A stretch of DNA of 64,000 nt, taken from assembly GCA_012934845.2 (NCBI GenBank), contig WNNJ02003287.1, positions 1 to 64,000 of the forward strand, in the 5' to 3' direction. The notes beneath the pieces were generated by a model. It did not search any database, was not told where the DNA came from, and saw only the letters and a program-made list of their open reading frames with translations. This DNA comes from Pomphorhynchus laevis (Eukaryota > Acanthocephala > Palaeacanthocephala > Echinorhynchida > Pomphorhynchidae). Every line of letters starts with the position of its first letter. Position 1 is the first letter of the stretch. Below, in pieces: positions 32,225 to 41,773 of the stretch. The position numbers were made by a program, and so were the translations under genes.

Positions 32225-33263
32225 AACGAGAAGACGAAGTTGAACACGACAATAAATTGTAGGCAAATCGAGAGAAGCAAGATGTTAGGATGTATGATCA
32301 AAACGACGAAGACGGAGGACAATTCGGACGGCTGCGTTGATGATGCATTGTAGGGGAAGAAGAGTGGATTTAGGTGACTTGGAAAATAGACTAAGACAAT
32401 AATCGAGTCTAGAAAAAAATATAGAAGATATGGGAGTCATACAAGAAGGGAAATCGATCAATCTACGAACTTGACGGTGGTTGCAGAGCATCAAGGTGGA
32501 TTAACGTACTTTATCTCTAACAAAAGGTTTAAGTGAAAGTCGTTTGTCGAAATGGAAGCCTAGGAAAACGAGATTATCAACGATAGAAAGTATTGTAGAA
32601 TTTAATGATACGGAGGGAGGTTCTAAGCCAAGGCGTCGAGGTAGGATCCACATAATTTTGGATTTATCAGGATTCAGAGAAAGGCGAGGGAAGAAATATG
32701 ATTGTTAATTGAGACAAGACAGTCGGAAGCAAAAACACTAAGTTCGTGAATACGATAAACAGTTGCATGAGCATAGATGAGAATGTCATCAGTGTATTGC
32801 ATGGCATGAAATTTAAATGTATGAGAAATCGAAGACAAATCACCGAGAAGAAGGGAGAAAAGCATAGGGTCTAATACTGAGCCTTGTGGAACACCGGACG
32901 GGATGGACGAAGGATGGGAGAGAGAAGAGTTAGAATAGACACGAAATGTACGGTTTGATAGATATGAAGAAAACCATGATATAGTGGGTAAAGAGAAGCC
33001 ATAATCGTGACGAAGGCGATGGAGAAGAATCGAGTGATCGACGATGTCAATAGCAGACGATAGATCAAGAGAAGCTATGACACTACATAATTTATGATCG
33101 CGCGATATAAGTAAGTCGTTATAAACTTTAAGACAGGCAATTTCGGTAGAGTAATTAGAGCGAAAAGCGGCTTGGAAGGGAGGAAATAAGTTGGAGGAAA
33201 AGAGATATGTATTAAGTTGCTTGAGAACGAGACGCTTAAGGAGTTTAGAGAGGGTTTGGAGAA

Positions 33264-33344
33264 GTGAGATAGGACGGTACGAAGATGGTAGTGAGATAGG
33301 ACGGTACGAAGATGGTTATGAGATAGGACGGTACGAAGATGGTA
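33264..33344 (+). repeat. 27-bp triplication inside H RT
   Basis: Three copies of a 27-bp unit (GTGAGATAGGACGGTACGAA then GATGGTA) in the segment equivalent to SSYHPIS of D. Because 27 is a multiple of three the frame is kept (repeated HYHLRTVLS). Confidence 0.9.
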
Positions 33345-34918
33345 GTGAGGCGTCGAGAGATTGCTTTTTGATGAGAGGACGAACATTGGCGCATTTCCAG
33401 ATGGAAGGAAATGTACGGCAACGGATGGACGAGTTGAACAATGTGGTTAGGATGGGTGAGATAGAGGAGCAGATATTTTTAAGCAAGTGAGTGGAAACTG
33501 AGTCAGAAGTAGAGGTTTTTTATGTAATGTCAGCAGAACCGAATAAACTTCATCAGACGAAACGGGAAGAAGGTGGAATAGTTCTGGGAGGGAAGTATTT
33601 AAAGAGAAGAGTGGGTACAAGGGGGCTATGGGTAGTAGGGAAAGTAAATTAGATAGCTTAGTTTGTAGATAAGAAGAAAATTCATCAGGATTTATATTAC
33701 AAGGAGTAGATGATCGTGAAAGAATTGAGTTTAAGATTTTCCAATGAGATTTAGAGTTGGAAGATGACTCGAATTGATTTCGCCAAAAGAGAGTACGTTT
33801 AGTACGTATAAGAATGAGATGTGAACGGCGTAGAGAAAAGTAGGAATCACGGAGATTTGGAGTGAGTGAGTTGGGAGAACGTTTAAGAAGGCGATTATAC
33901 ACGAAAAAATGGTGACGGAGTCGATGCTTATAAAGACTACAGTCAGAATCGAACTAGGGAGCATGGCGCTAGCGCTGAGAACGTTGGAGTTGACTAGGCA
34001 GGAAATTATTGAGGGTCGACGTAAGTTCAGAATCAAACAGAATGCAGAGATCATCGGGAGAGATAGTTAAGAGGAAGTGAAAAGAGTGAAGAATGAAGTA
34101 AGGCTGTGCAGAGAATAGGGATATCGAGAAGTTTCCAGGATCGACTTGGTGTGAATAATGGTGGAGGCGAAGAAGGGGGATGGGGACGAGTAAGAGTAAG
34201 AGTGACAAGGAAATGATCGGACAAACAAGGATCAGTAATTGACAAGGAAGTATAGTCATTGAAGCAGTTTGGGATAGCAATGATGTCGAGAGCACCGTCG
34301 AGAATATGAGTTGGGCTTGTTGAAAGTAATTTATTGTTAAAATCAGAAAAAAGATTAGTTAAAGTGATAGAGTCAAAGTCAACCGGGAGGTCAAGACGAA
34401 TGTTAAAGTAACGGAGAACAAATGAAGGAGTATAAGACAATGAACAGTGAGAAAGAAGATTTGCAAACTCGCAAAAGAACATACGTAAGGGGGCAGCTGA
34501 GCCTGGACGGTATAAAATCACAAGTTCAAGAGGGAAAGGAGTTGATGATCTGCATATTAGCATTTCGAAAGAATTGCAACGGATGTTAGCATTAATTTTA
34601 CGTAGAGACGCGTGGGGACGAGCAATGTCGACGATACCGCCATGGTTAGAAGCAGTAGGTGTGGAAGAGACAATTAAACGAGCTGATTCAACTAAAGAAC
34701 AACCAGAGCGACATAGACGACGTATAGCAAGATCGTCAGTCAGAATGCCAGGATTCGGTAATGCAGAAAATATCGATAGATAATTGATCGAAAATATCAA
34801 GGAGCATACCAGCTTCATGAAGAATGGAGGGAGTGTTAAAAATACTAAGACGAAAAGTATGTTCAGGAGCGAGAAAAATGTTCTTTAATGTTTTCGATTT
34901 TGACAGAGTACGTGGTCG

Positions 34919-35600
34919 GCAAAATATTATTTTTGTGAAAATGAAATCGAAAATGCTGACCATTTTAAGGATCTCGGCCTCTAGATTTCCAATGATTTGT
35001 CCACTTAACGTAATACTGAATATGTATGTGCTAAGGCTTATCGCATGGTAAGTTTCATTAGTCGTATATTTGATTTTCTTAATCCATGATCATTTCGGAT
35101 TCTTGCTAACGCATTTATTTTTAATCATCTGCTATATGCGTCTTAATGCGTCTATCCGATTACTATACAGGAGTCAACAAAATTGGAAGGCGTGCTCTGT
35201 CCTGCAACAAAGCTTGTTTACCCAATAAAAAATTTCCCTTACGAACAAAGACTCAATGCACTGGGCATGAATAGTGTTAGCACTCCGTGATTTTCGCGAA
35301 ATTTGTCTACCATGAACGATTCTTCGCAACCCACGACACGTACTACACGGGCTAATTGATGTTAGATCAGGTCAATGGCCGCGCGATCATTTGTTAGTCC
35401 TCAATCGACAACGGATGGTACGTTCAAAAAATGTCCAGTTTAATCGAAGGGTCGTAAATCTATGGTATCAGTTGAACGAGACAACGATTCGTTCCCTTAC
35501 AATAATGAAAATTTTGAAGACAATTTTGTGTAATTAATTTGATTTTTTTGATGACGCAACTTTAAGCTCTGCATGCTATGTTATCTTGTAATAATATTAC
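34919..35600 (+). mobile_element. Element I, segment 3 (C-terminal relic)
   Basis: Resumes the F-like LINE after element H: ADHFKDLGL*ISNDLST*RNTEYVCAKA, RILANAFIFNHLLYAS*CVYPIT and NALGMNS, then an overgrown frame through RVVNLWYQLNE-like residues. It aligns with F (YKDLGVLITDDFS, VLANAFVLSHLLYASQC). At least four stops. The 3' end near 35560-35600 keeps a worn hairpin and TAATAATATTA tail. Confidence 0.7.
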
Positions 35601-35839
35601 TAAATATTGGAGCATTGTTGTTCATGACACTTTTGAAGCGCATCGCAATTCGGATTCTATCTGTGAATCTGTTAGTTATATTGCATACATCAGAACGAGT
35701 GCTTTTAATTCAGTAACTGCCTATGTACCTAGTGATTTTGTATAATATTTCGATAAGAACACTGATAGAATACTTGGCACCAGCTACATTTTCAAGTACA
35801 CGCAGTTAAGTCGATTACCTTGAATGAATTGCTCGACAT
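35601..35839. other. Unassigned spacer
   Basis: Between the 3' end of I and the J3 tails. One frame is open for about 45 codons (HDTFEAHRNSDSICES...) but resembles nothing I recognise. It may be a fragment of another element. Confidence 0.3.
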
Positions 35840-36145
35840 TTAATTATTATTAGTATTACAAGTTATAGCCAAATAACTTTTTGAATATTAAAACTGGCTT
35901 GGTGAGGTTTTTTTCTTTAAAATTGTAAATTAAGGCCCATTTGCGGGAACCTATATTAATGTAATAATATTTATAATAAAAAATAATATTAAAAAAAAAA
36001 AAAAAAAGTTATAGCCAAATGGCTGTTTCAACTGATCACATTATTATTATTATTAGTATTACAAGTTATAGCCAAATGGCTGTTTCAACTGATCACATAG
36101 GAAATAAAAAAGAAAAGAAAAGAAGAAAAAAAAAGTTAATAGCGG

Positions 36146-36793
36146 TTACATAATATTGTATACATTCGGAATGCCATGATCGTTAATCCACTGACGAAGT
36201 TGAACTTTAAATTGAGATAAGTCCTTGGTACATGCTATTTCTCCTGGCAACGTGTTCCAGGCGTTTAATGCTCGATGTGAGAGCCTAGCCAAACTCACTA
36301 CTTTACCATGGGGAAACTTAAATAGTTTCAACGGGTGGCCACGATGCGTCTGAGAACAAACTTTAACATAGCACGAGGGAAAACCATCTATCCCATTTAC
36401 CATTCGCCATAATGCAACAAGGTCTAGGTAATATAGCCTCTGACCCAAAGATGGTATCTTTAGAAATTCAAGCCGTTCACGATATGAATATGATCCATCC
36501 ATACACATTCGAGAACCTCTACGAAGGATTGACTCTAGTCTATTGAACTCTTTCTTAGTGTATGGAAAAACTGCTTGCACGCAGTACTCTATATGCGGGC
36601 GAATAAGAGCGCAGTAAAGCCGTTTGAAGACGTATGGATTAATACGATTAAATGCATTTTTGACGCAGTACATAGCTCGCAAAGCCTTGCTATAGGCAAA
36701 CTCTGTATTTGATCGGGATTTCAATGTCCTATGCACCATGACACCCAGATCCCTATACTCCATGACGACATTAGTCAAGTGCTTGAAAGACAT
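36146..36793 (-). CDS. J3 LINE RT C-terminal domain, 5'-truncated
   Basis: 215 open codons starting MSFKHLTNVVMEYRDLGVM, the thumb/connection part of the RT, followed by FNRINPYVFKRLYCALIRPHIEY, RRGSRM and WNTLPGEIACTKDLSQF. The catalytic motifs are missing because the copy is truncated. The frame is undamaged, so the insertion is recent relative to J. It is the best reference for J halves at 7.0-7.6 and 16.4-17.6 kb. Confidence 0.8.
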   Translation of the reverse strand: MSFKHLTNVVMEYRDLGVMVHRTLKSRSNTEFAYSKALRAMYCVKNAFNRINPYVFKRLYCALIRPHIEYCVQAVFPYTKKEFNRLESILRRGSRMCMDGSYSYRERLEFLKIPSLGQRLYYLDLVALWRMVNGIDGFPSCYVKVCSQTHRGHPLKLFKFPHGKVVSLARLSHRALNAWNTLPGEIACTKDLSQFKVQLRQWINDHGIPNVYNIM

Positions 36794-36857
36794 TGTGCTT
36801 GAAAGACATTAGTCAAGTGCTTGAAAGTCAATTGCTCAAGTGCTTGAAAGACATTCG
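36768..36857 (+). repeat. Stuttered 5' end of J3
   Basis: Four copies of GTGCTTGAAAGACATT or near variants, beginning inside the first codons of the J3 frame and continuing past its 5' end. The extra copies are joined by AGTCAA- and TCAATTGCTCAA-type linkers. Confidence 0.85.
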
Positions 36858-36860
36858 TTA

Positions 36861-37385
36861 AAAATAAATGTTTAAAAGCAAGATTAGCTTCCACGTCATT
36901 TTAGGCTTTTACATCGAGCAATAAATGCATGAAATTACTTGCCAGTGGGGATAATCGGCATCCATGATCGAACAAAATTCCGATCAATATATTTCATTGG
37001 CTCAATTAATTAGACGGCGAATAAAATGATTTCATACCTCGTGATATAACTGTTCGTTACAGTTTTTCGTAGTTTATTATATTTTTCTATATCTGTGAGC
37101 GGTCGAAACATATGAGAAATTCTACTGGCCTGTATTGCTAAAAATAATAAAATAGTATTTTTCTTTTAATGTGCTATTTGAAGTTTTTATGCTAGATTTC
37201 ATTTTGACTGACTTGCATTAGAAGTTTAAATTAAATCAGATCAGATAACTGAGTCGACTTTTTTTAAAAATAAAGTATCTTTATTTAAATAAAATAAAGA
37301 TAAATAATAAAAATTTCAAAAAATTATACAATTAAAAAAGACCAAAATAATTACAAGTTACAAATCGAGGGTTAACCGCAATTGG
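36861..37385. other. AT-rich spacer
   Basis: No gene seen. 37255-37340 is rich in AATAAA and TTTATTT words and could hold the 3' UTR and poly(A) signal of the minus-strand ORF that follows. Confidence 0.4.
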
Positions 37386-37389
37386 GTCC

Positions 37390-37652
37390 CGAATATTAAT
37401 TGTTCGTTACAATTCGGCATCATCGCCGACGCGGTTGGGGAGTGTTGGGGTAACTCTTTGGCCCTCCTATACTCATCGTAGTGTTGACGGCGTTTTTCAA
37501 TAAAGATTCTCCTTCGAGCTTCATCATCGTCTGAACGTTCACTATTGACTGACTCACCTCGTTCATGCTCAGGAAATGACTAAACATTCTCGATATCGAT
37601 CTTCGCAGTTGTCGTACGCAGCTGTTCAATGGTCATGATCATTTGGATATGT
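37390..37652 (-). pseudogene. Possible protein phosphatase inhibitor-2-like fragment
   Basis: One frame reads from ATG (37652) MAQQHIQMIMTIEQLR...KIDIENV, then a TAG, then SFPEHERGESVNSERSDDD, EARRRIFIEKRRQHYDEY and RRAKELPQHSP, ending in TAA near 37390. The acidic stretch followed by R-x-F-x-x-K-R-R-x-H-Y-x-E resembles the HYNE helix of inhibitor-2 proteins that bind PP1. The match is short, so it may be chance or a transposon accessory ORF. If real, it is either a terminal exon (an acceptor-like TTTAG precedes SFPEHE) or a pseudogene with one stop. Confidence 0.35.
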
Positions 37653-37899
37653 TGCTGGGCCATTATTTATATGTTAGGAATCGGGCTGGCCTGGATTATT
37701 GGCAGTATATCTTGAATTTGGTGCACTATCTCAGTCCTGCATGACACGGGGATTATTTGGTCGTACTCATTCATTGGGGCCTGGTTCTTGTTGTTGTCTT
37801 TGCAAATCAGTTGTCCCATCACATCAAGAGTTCGGCTCGAAGCACAAGAGTCTGGCTCAAAAAGGCGTTTCCCGCGTGCACGTTTCCTGGTGTCCACCA

Positions 37900-38755
37900 T
37901 CAAATGTCAATATTGGAATCTGGTCAAGCGACGCTAACATTGCTTTGGCGTTGCCTCTCATTATTACAATAGAGATGCGCTGGTATAAATACGTGATCGT
38001 CACGGCGTATCTGACTCCGCTTGTTCGGCTCATGTTATTTGCAACCCGTTTGATGACCCTGTTTCCCTATTTATTCCATTCCCCAAACGACTCCACTACA
38101 GCGGCTGAGAATATATACCCCGCTGCTTCGACCCTGCTCTTGTACTTTCGGTCTTTAACATTAGCCGCGTACGATGTAGCGGCGGCGAGCTGTGCGTTAG
38201 CAGCTGAGCGACGGTATGCCGTCTGTTGGGGGTGAGTGACTGCAAAGTCGATTGCATGGGGAGGGTCCCCATAAAATAGGATGTCTGCCGGCCGTTCACG
38301 TAGGTCCGGGATAATACCTCGCACTTCCAGAGCTACATCAATTCGGGCTGATTGTGCGGCTGCGAATACCACGTCACGAATAGCATTATGCCGCAGTCCT
38401 TGGTAACCCCCGTATTGGCATGTTAGCGAGTGTATGCCTTCCTTATCAGCTATGCGCATGCAGCGGCCGCATCTATAATCCTTTTCGTGTAAAGGAATCC
38501 CAAGCCACATGCGGACTAGAATACAGAACTGTGGGGGTGTTAATTCCGTTCCAGATGCCGCATTTGGTACAGCACTAAGCCAAGCCCCAGCTTTTGGACA
38601 CGACACTGCATGTAGTCGGGCACGATCCATTTCGCTAGATGATTGTATTAGCTGTGTCGAGGCCATATTTTTAATCAAGCGTGAGGTTGATGATTGACCG
38701 CCCTCCGTAGACGGTGTGAAGTGAGACCCCACTGTGGTTCTAAGGGTAGCTAATT
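37900..38755 (-). mobile_element. Element R: RLE-type LINE C-terminal relic
   Basis: The open frame 38732-38067 holds GAWLSAVPNAASG, VRMWLGIPLHEKDY, a C-x2-C-x9-H-x3-C motif, LRHNAIRD, ERPADILFYG, AIDFAVTHP and KDRKYKSRV. This is the order CCHC, RHN, (P)D, D, K of a restriction-like endonuclease. After one stop (GEWNK*) the same region continues NRVIKRVANNMSR...RGNAKAMLASLDQ to about 37905. The RT is missing. It belongs to a different family from C and S. Confidence 0.75.
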
Positions 38756-38763
38756 AAAAAAGA

Positions 38764-38915
38764 TATTTTTTTACGTGGCAAATGCGTTCCGGCGCACGCT
38801 CATGACCACAACAACAAAAATCTAAATAATGTTTCGAGGAGGTGGGTACAGAGGCGGCATTTGAATACAATAATGGAGGGAGCGCGACGGACGTCAAGTG
38901 GGAGTTGATTCTTTT
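38764..38915 (-). mobile_element. G-family LINE 3' terminus, minimal copy
   Basis: About 150 bp of the G-family end: the last ORF2 codons, the GTGGTCATG segment, a hairpin with one worn pair (GCGTGC-GCCG-GAACGC) and a terminal TATCTTTTTT on the - strand. Confidence 0.75.
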
Positions 38916-39690
38916 ATTATATTCTATTATTATATTATCTTATTATTATATCAAGTAAAAATTTAAAATTGAAATTTAAAGTAAAAGTCAGTTGTTATGA
39001 ATTGACTAATAAATAACAAAGGATGCATGAGAATAAGGATTATAGGTCATTAGGAGGAGCTGCTATTTTATCAGGTTTCGGCACATAATTCTTCGACCCA
39101 ACACAGTAGCGGGGCCAAATACGCGCTAATGACGTATTTCCTCTGAATTTTGATTTTAGATGTCAAATTTTTATATTAATTTTTAATATTAGTCTATATG
39201 TAATATTTTCATATTACATATGTAACATTTATAATATATGTAATATATCGTAAATAATACCATATTATTAAGATTAATGCCAATTCAATCTATTAGTTGA
39301 CGAATCCTCCACAAATGAAAATTGTTCTTCAACAATATTTTTTGTTTAATTTTCGGCTTTTTATATTTGTTTATATCGTCTTAAAAGTCTGCGATAAACT
39401 CAATTACTCAATGTTAGTACGGTATTAACCCCCAATTCATTTTTAGAGCTCAGTTTTATAAATTTGTATTAATTTTTTAATTTTTTTCTAATTTAAAAAT
39501 TATGAATAGAAAACTAGTATTTTATAATTTTTGTTGTGTTATATTGCTTTTTAGATGGTGCATGCTAGATAATCGTTCATCGATATTTATACTCTTATAT
39601 TTTCAATTTTCAGCCTATTTCATACCTTTAATTTGACTGATTTCGTCGTCTGTAAAAAGTGGAGTTCGCCATTATTAGTACGACCACAAA
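38916..39690. other. AT-rich spacer upstream of host promoter
   Basis: Contains TATTATTA-type simple sequence (38930-38955) and TATGTAATATTTTCATATT-like words (39195-39255). No coding potential seen. Confidence 0.4.
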
Positions 39691-39696
39691 GGAGGA

Positions 39697-39703
39697 TATA
39701 TAA
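39697..39703 (+). promoter_or_regulatory. TATA box of candidate host gene
   Basis: TATATAA, 56 bp upstream of the ATG at 39753. A start site about 25-30 bp downstream would give a leader of roughly 25 bases. The 39680-39780 segment is more GC-rich than its surroundings. Confidence 0.45.
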
Positions 39704-39752
39704 GTCGAAACAATACCAACAAGCACAGCTAAAAAATATCTAGCAAAGCAGT

Positions 39753-39779
39753 ATGAAGCCTCGTCACCGGAGAAATATG
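39753..39779 (+). CDS. Candidate host gene, exon 1 (start codon)
   Basis: ATG with A at -3, followed by eight codons (MKPRHRRNM) and a strong donor GTAAGT at 39780. The donor is in phase 0. The next supported exon (55928) has an acceptor that keeps phase 0, giving MKPRHRRNM-SYHHNSQQH. The join is inferred over a 16-kb intron filled with transposons, so another first exon or trans-splicing is possible. Basic N-terminus, no signal peptide. Confidence 0.4.
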
Positions 39780-40420
39780 GTAAGTTATTGTACAACTATT
39801 TTAATGACAAGTGTCCATCAGCATATGGCGTGTGTTCATATTTTGAAGAAAGAGTATTTGATTTTCTGTTGCTAGTGTAATTTTATTTAATATACTGTTT
39901 TTTTATAACATTTGCTATTTTAATAGTCGTTTAGTTTTCAGATAAATTTTAATTATAGATCTATATTTCGCCGTATAACCAGTAGATAAGATTCTGCAGT
40001 TTATAGTTGAAAATAACGTTAAAGACAATGTAAATTCAGTTACATTCTTCAATGCGCGTTCACAGTTTAATCGAATGTAAAAGTGAATGCACCAGAATCA
40101 AAGAAGACCTTTATAATTATAACTTTTATTCTAAAAAATTCAATTTTAATATATTTTTAGATGTTTATTATTTTATCGCTAGCAAATATTTGATAACGAC
40201 ACAATTGTTGAAATTTTAATTAAATAATTATATAATTAAATATTAAATTATTAAATTATCTAATTTAATAATGTTTTTATTATATAATTAGGCACGATTT
40301 TAACATTAGGTATTTTGCATGTTTATGATTAATTGTATTAGCATTTAAACATTTTTATTTCAATTAATGTTTTTCGTTATATAACATGACGTTACTTGTA
40401 CAGTGTTTATCGTCTTATGT

Positions 40421-41055
40421 GGTCAGTGTTGCATTAAATATAGTAGTCACTGTTGCATTGATTATGGTCAGACCAGAAATTTCTGCCAACAACTGAAAGA
40501 ATCTCAACATCTGTGAATGAATCATCAATTGAAACCAATCACACACCAAATAATTCAAAGTTTAGAGAGATATCAAGAAGAACTCAAGTATCTTTTGAAT
40601 TAAGAGCACGTATTGTAGCACTTACAATTAATGATAGTAATGTTACATCGATTGCACACCTTCTTGGCTTGCCTAGAACTACAATATCAAATATTGTATG
40701 TAAATTTATACAAACTGGTCAGGAATAAGCAAAGACATGAGATGATAAACGACCACCAAAACTATATGAAACTCAAAGAAACAATATACGACAATGGATT
40801 GATGCTAATTATTTACTTTCTCTTTCCGAGATCGTGACCCGAGTTAGCAATGAATTTAACATCACAGTTTCAACATTTTTAGTTGATAGGTGTCTTCGCA
40901 ATTTTCACTACATCGTAAAACGTATGCTTCTGTTTAAGCTATTCGTTATTTTTAATTCCCATTTTTGACCTGACGATAATCAATGCAACAGTCACTATAT
41001 TGAATGCAAGATGACCATAATCAATGCAATAGTGACCATATTTAATGCAAGTTTA
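40421..41055 (+). mobile_element. Tc1/mariner-like element, internally deleted
   Basis: Inverted terminal segments: GGTCAGTGTTGCATTAAATA (40421) to ATTATGGTCAG (40471), and on the right TGACCATAATCAATGCAATA (41012) to TTTAATGCAAG (41051). The right side has two copies of the segment. Between them, 40513-40728 encodes FELRARIVALTINDS and HLLGLPRTTISNIVCKF, the first helix-turn-helix of a Tc1-type transposase. In other frames come GGRPPKLYETQRNNI, SLSEIVTRVSNEFN and VDRCLRNFHYIVKR (GRPP hook and second helix-turn-helix). The catalytic DDE part is absent. Confidence 0.7.
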
Positions 41056-41773
41056 TGATAAATCTACCGAGACAGTGACGGAGCCGCAAATTGTTACAAC
41101 TAATGTATATTCACTCCCCGACACCCCACGTCCCGTCCTTCCCGTCTCGTCTCTCAATACCTTGCATCCATCAATCAAAATCACCTCCACCAACCTCCAC
41201 TATCCTTCCACTCATAACATTTCCTCACATCGCTTACCACCCTCTTTATTATCATTATCCTCTATGTCTCCCGTCGTCAAACCAAATCCATCCAAATCAT
41301 CAAATGCCAGCTCTTCTATCGTGATCTCACCTACTCACGTCAGTCGTCCTCCTTCACGGAAGCGCTTTGCTTCTCGCGATCGTTGCGTCATTGTCACTAA
41401 TATCACGCCTTCTAACTCCTTATCTCCACAAGCACGTCTAGACTACGATGTTTCCGCCTTCAGATCCATCCTCTCGTCTATTGTCCCTGCGGATAAACCT
41501 TCCTTTTTCAAGGACATTTCTCCTGTCGCATTTATCCGTCTAAACAAATCTTTTCAATCTATTCCTTTCCAGCCCCCTCTCCTAAAAATTATTTCCAAGC
41601 ATCGCTCTCACGCGTCTTCTGTTCTCTCTCAACGATTCAAACTCATGTCATCTTCAACCACTCGAATTTTCCCCGATCGCGCCCCTTCTGAAATCGCTCA
41701 AATCTCTTCAGCCCGCATCGAAAAACGCCGTCGCGAGAAAACGGCGAAACCTCACTCTCAATCCGAAACATAG
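41045..41773 (+). pseudogene. LINE G ORF1 C-terminal part
   Basis: Open frame with RFASRDRCVIVTNITPS, FIRLNKSFQS and PPLLKIISKHRSH, matching the RRM-like half of D ORF1. The first few codons derive from the flanking Tc1-like end. A one-base loss near 41740 ends the frame at 41773. In the restored-by-homology frame the IDGNFQVVHTRPK segment is visible, with A-AAT-TTT preserved at about 41778. Confidence 0.7.

Larger units (their letters stand above)
30746..34918 (-). mobile_element. Element H: D-family LINE with many breaks
   Basis: A minus-strand D relative lacking ORF1. Similarity begins at LAPEHTFRLSIFN near 34877 and ends in the family 3' terminus at 30750-30790 (its hairpin is slightly altered). 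Recognisable pieces: endonuclease TESWHSDSDD (34740) and LSDHFLV (34210); linker MYNRLLKRSPNSL (33900); RT DLSSAIDIVDHSILL (33040), with YTDD in place of YADD (32797); C-terminus near 30950. At least six frame changes. Segment 31086-32224 is a later insertion. The flanks GCCAAATATA (30738) and GGCAAAATATTA (34919) may be a worn target duplication. Confidence 0.75.
35840..36860 (-). mobile_element. Element J3: LINE 3' end with repeated tails
   Basis: A minus-strand J-family copy. The CDS lies at 36793-36146. The 3' UTR word TTATAGCCAAATGGCT, an AGCC-AAAT-GGCT hairpin, occurs at 36010-36025 and again at 36067-36082; a partial copy lies at 35870-35885. Each is followed by a TAA-rich tail. A run of 17 A lies at 35992-36007. 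A separate CCC-loop-GGG and TAATAA-rich stretch (35940-35995, +) resembles another LINE 3' end. Confidence 0.7.

Noticed and set aside
37699-38235. 178-codon + strand ORF
   Set aside because: It lies antisense to the R nuclease-like frame, which has clear motifs; the + frame is a shadow.
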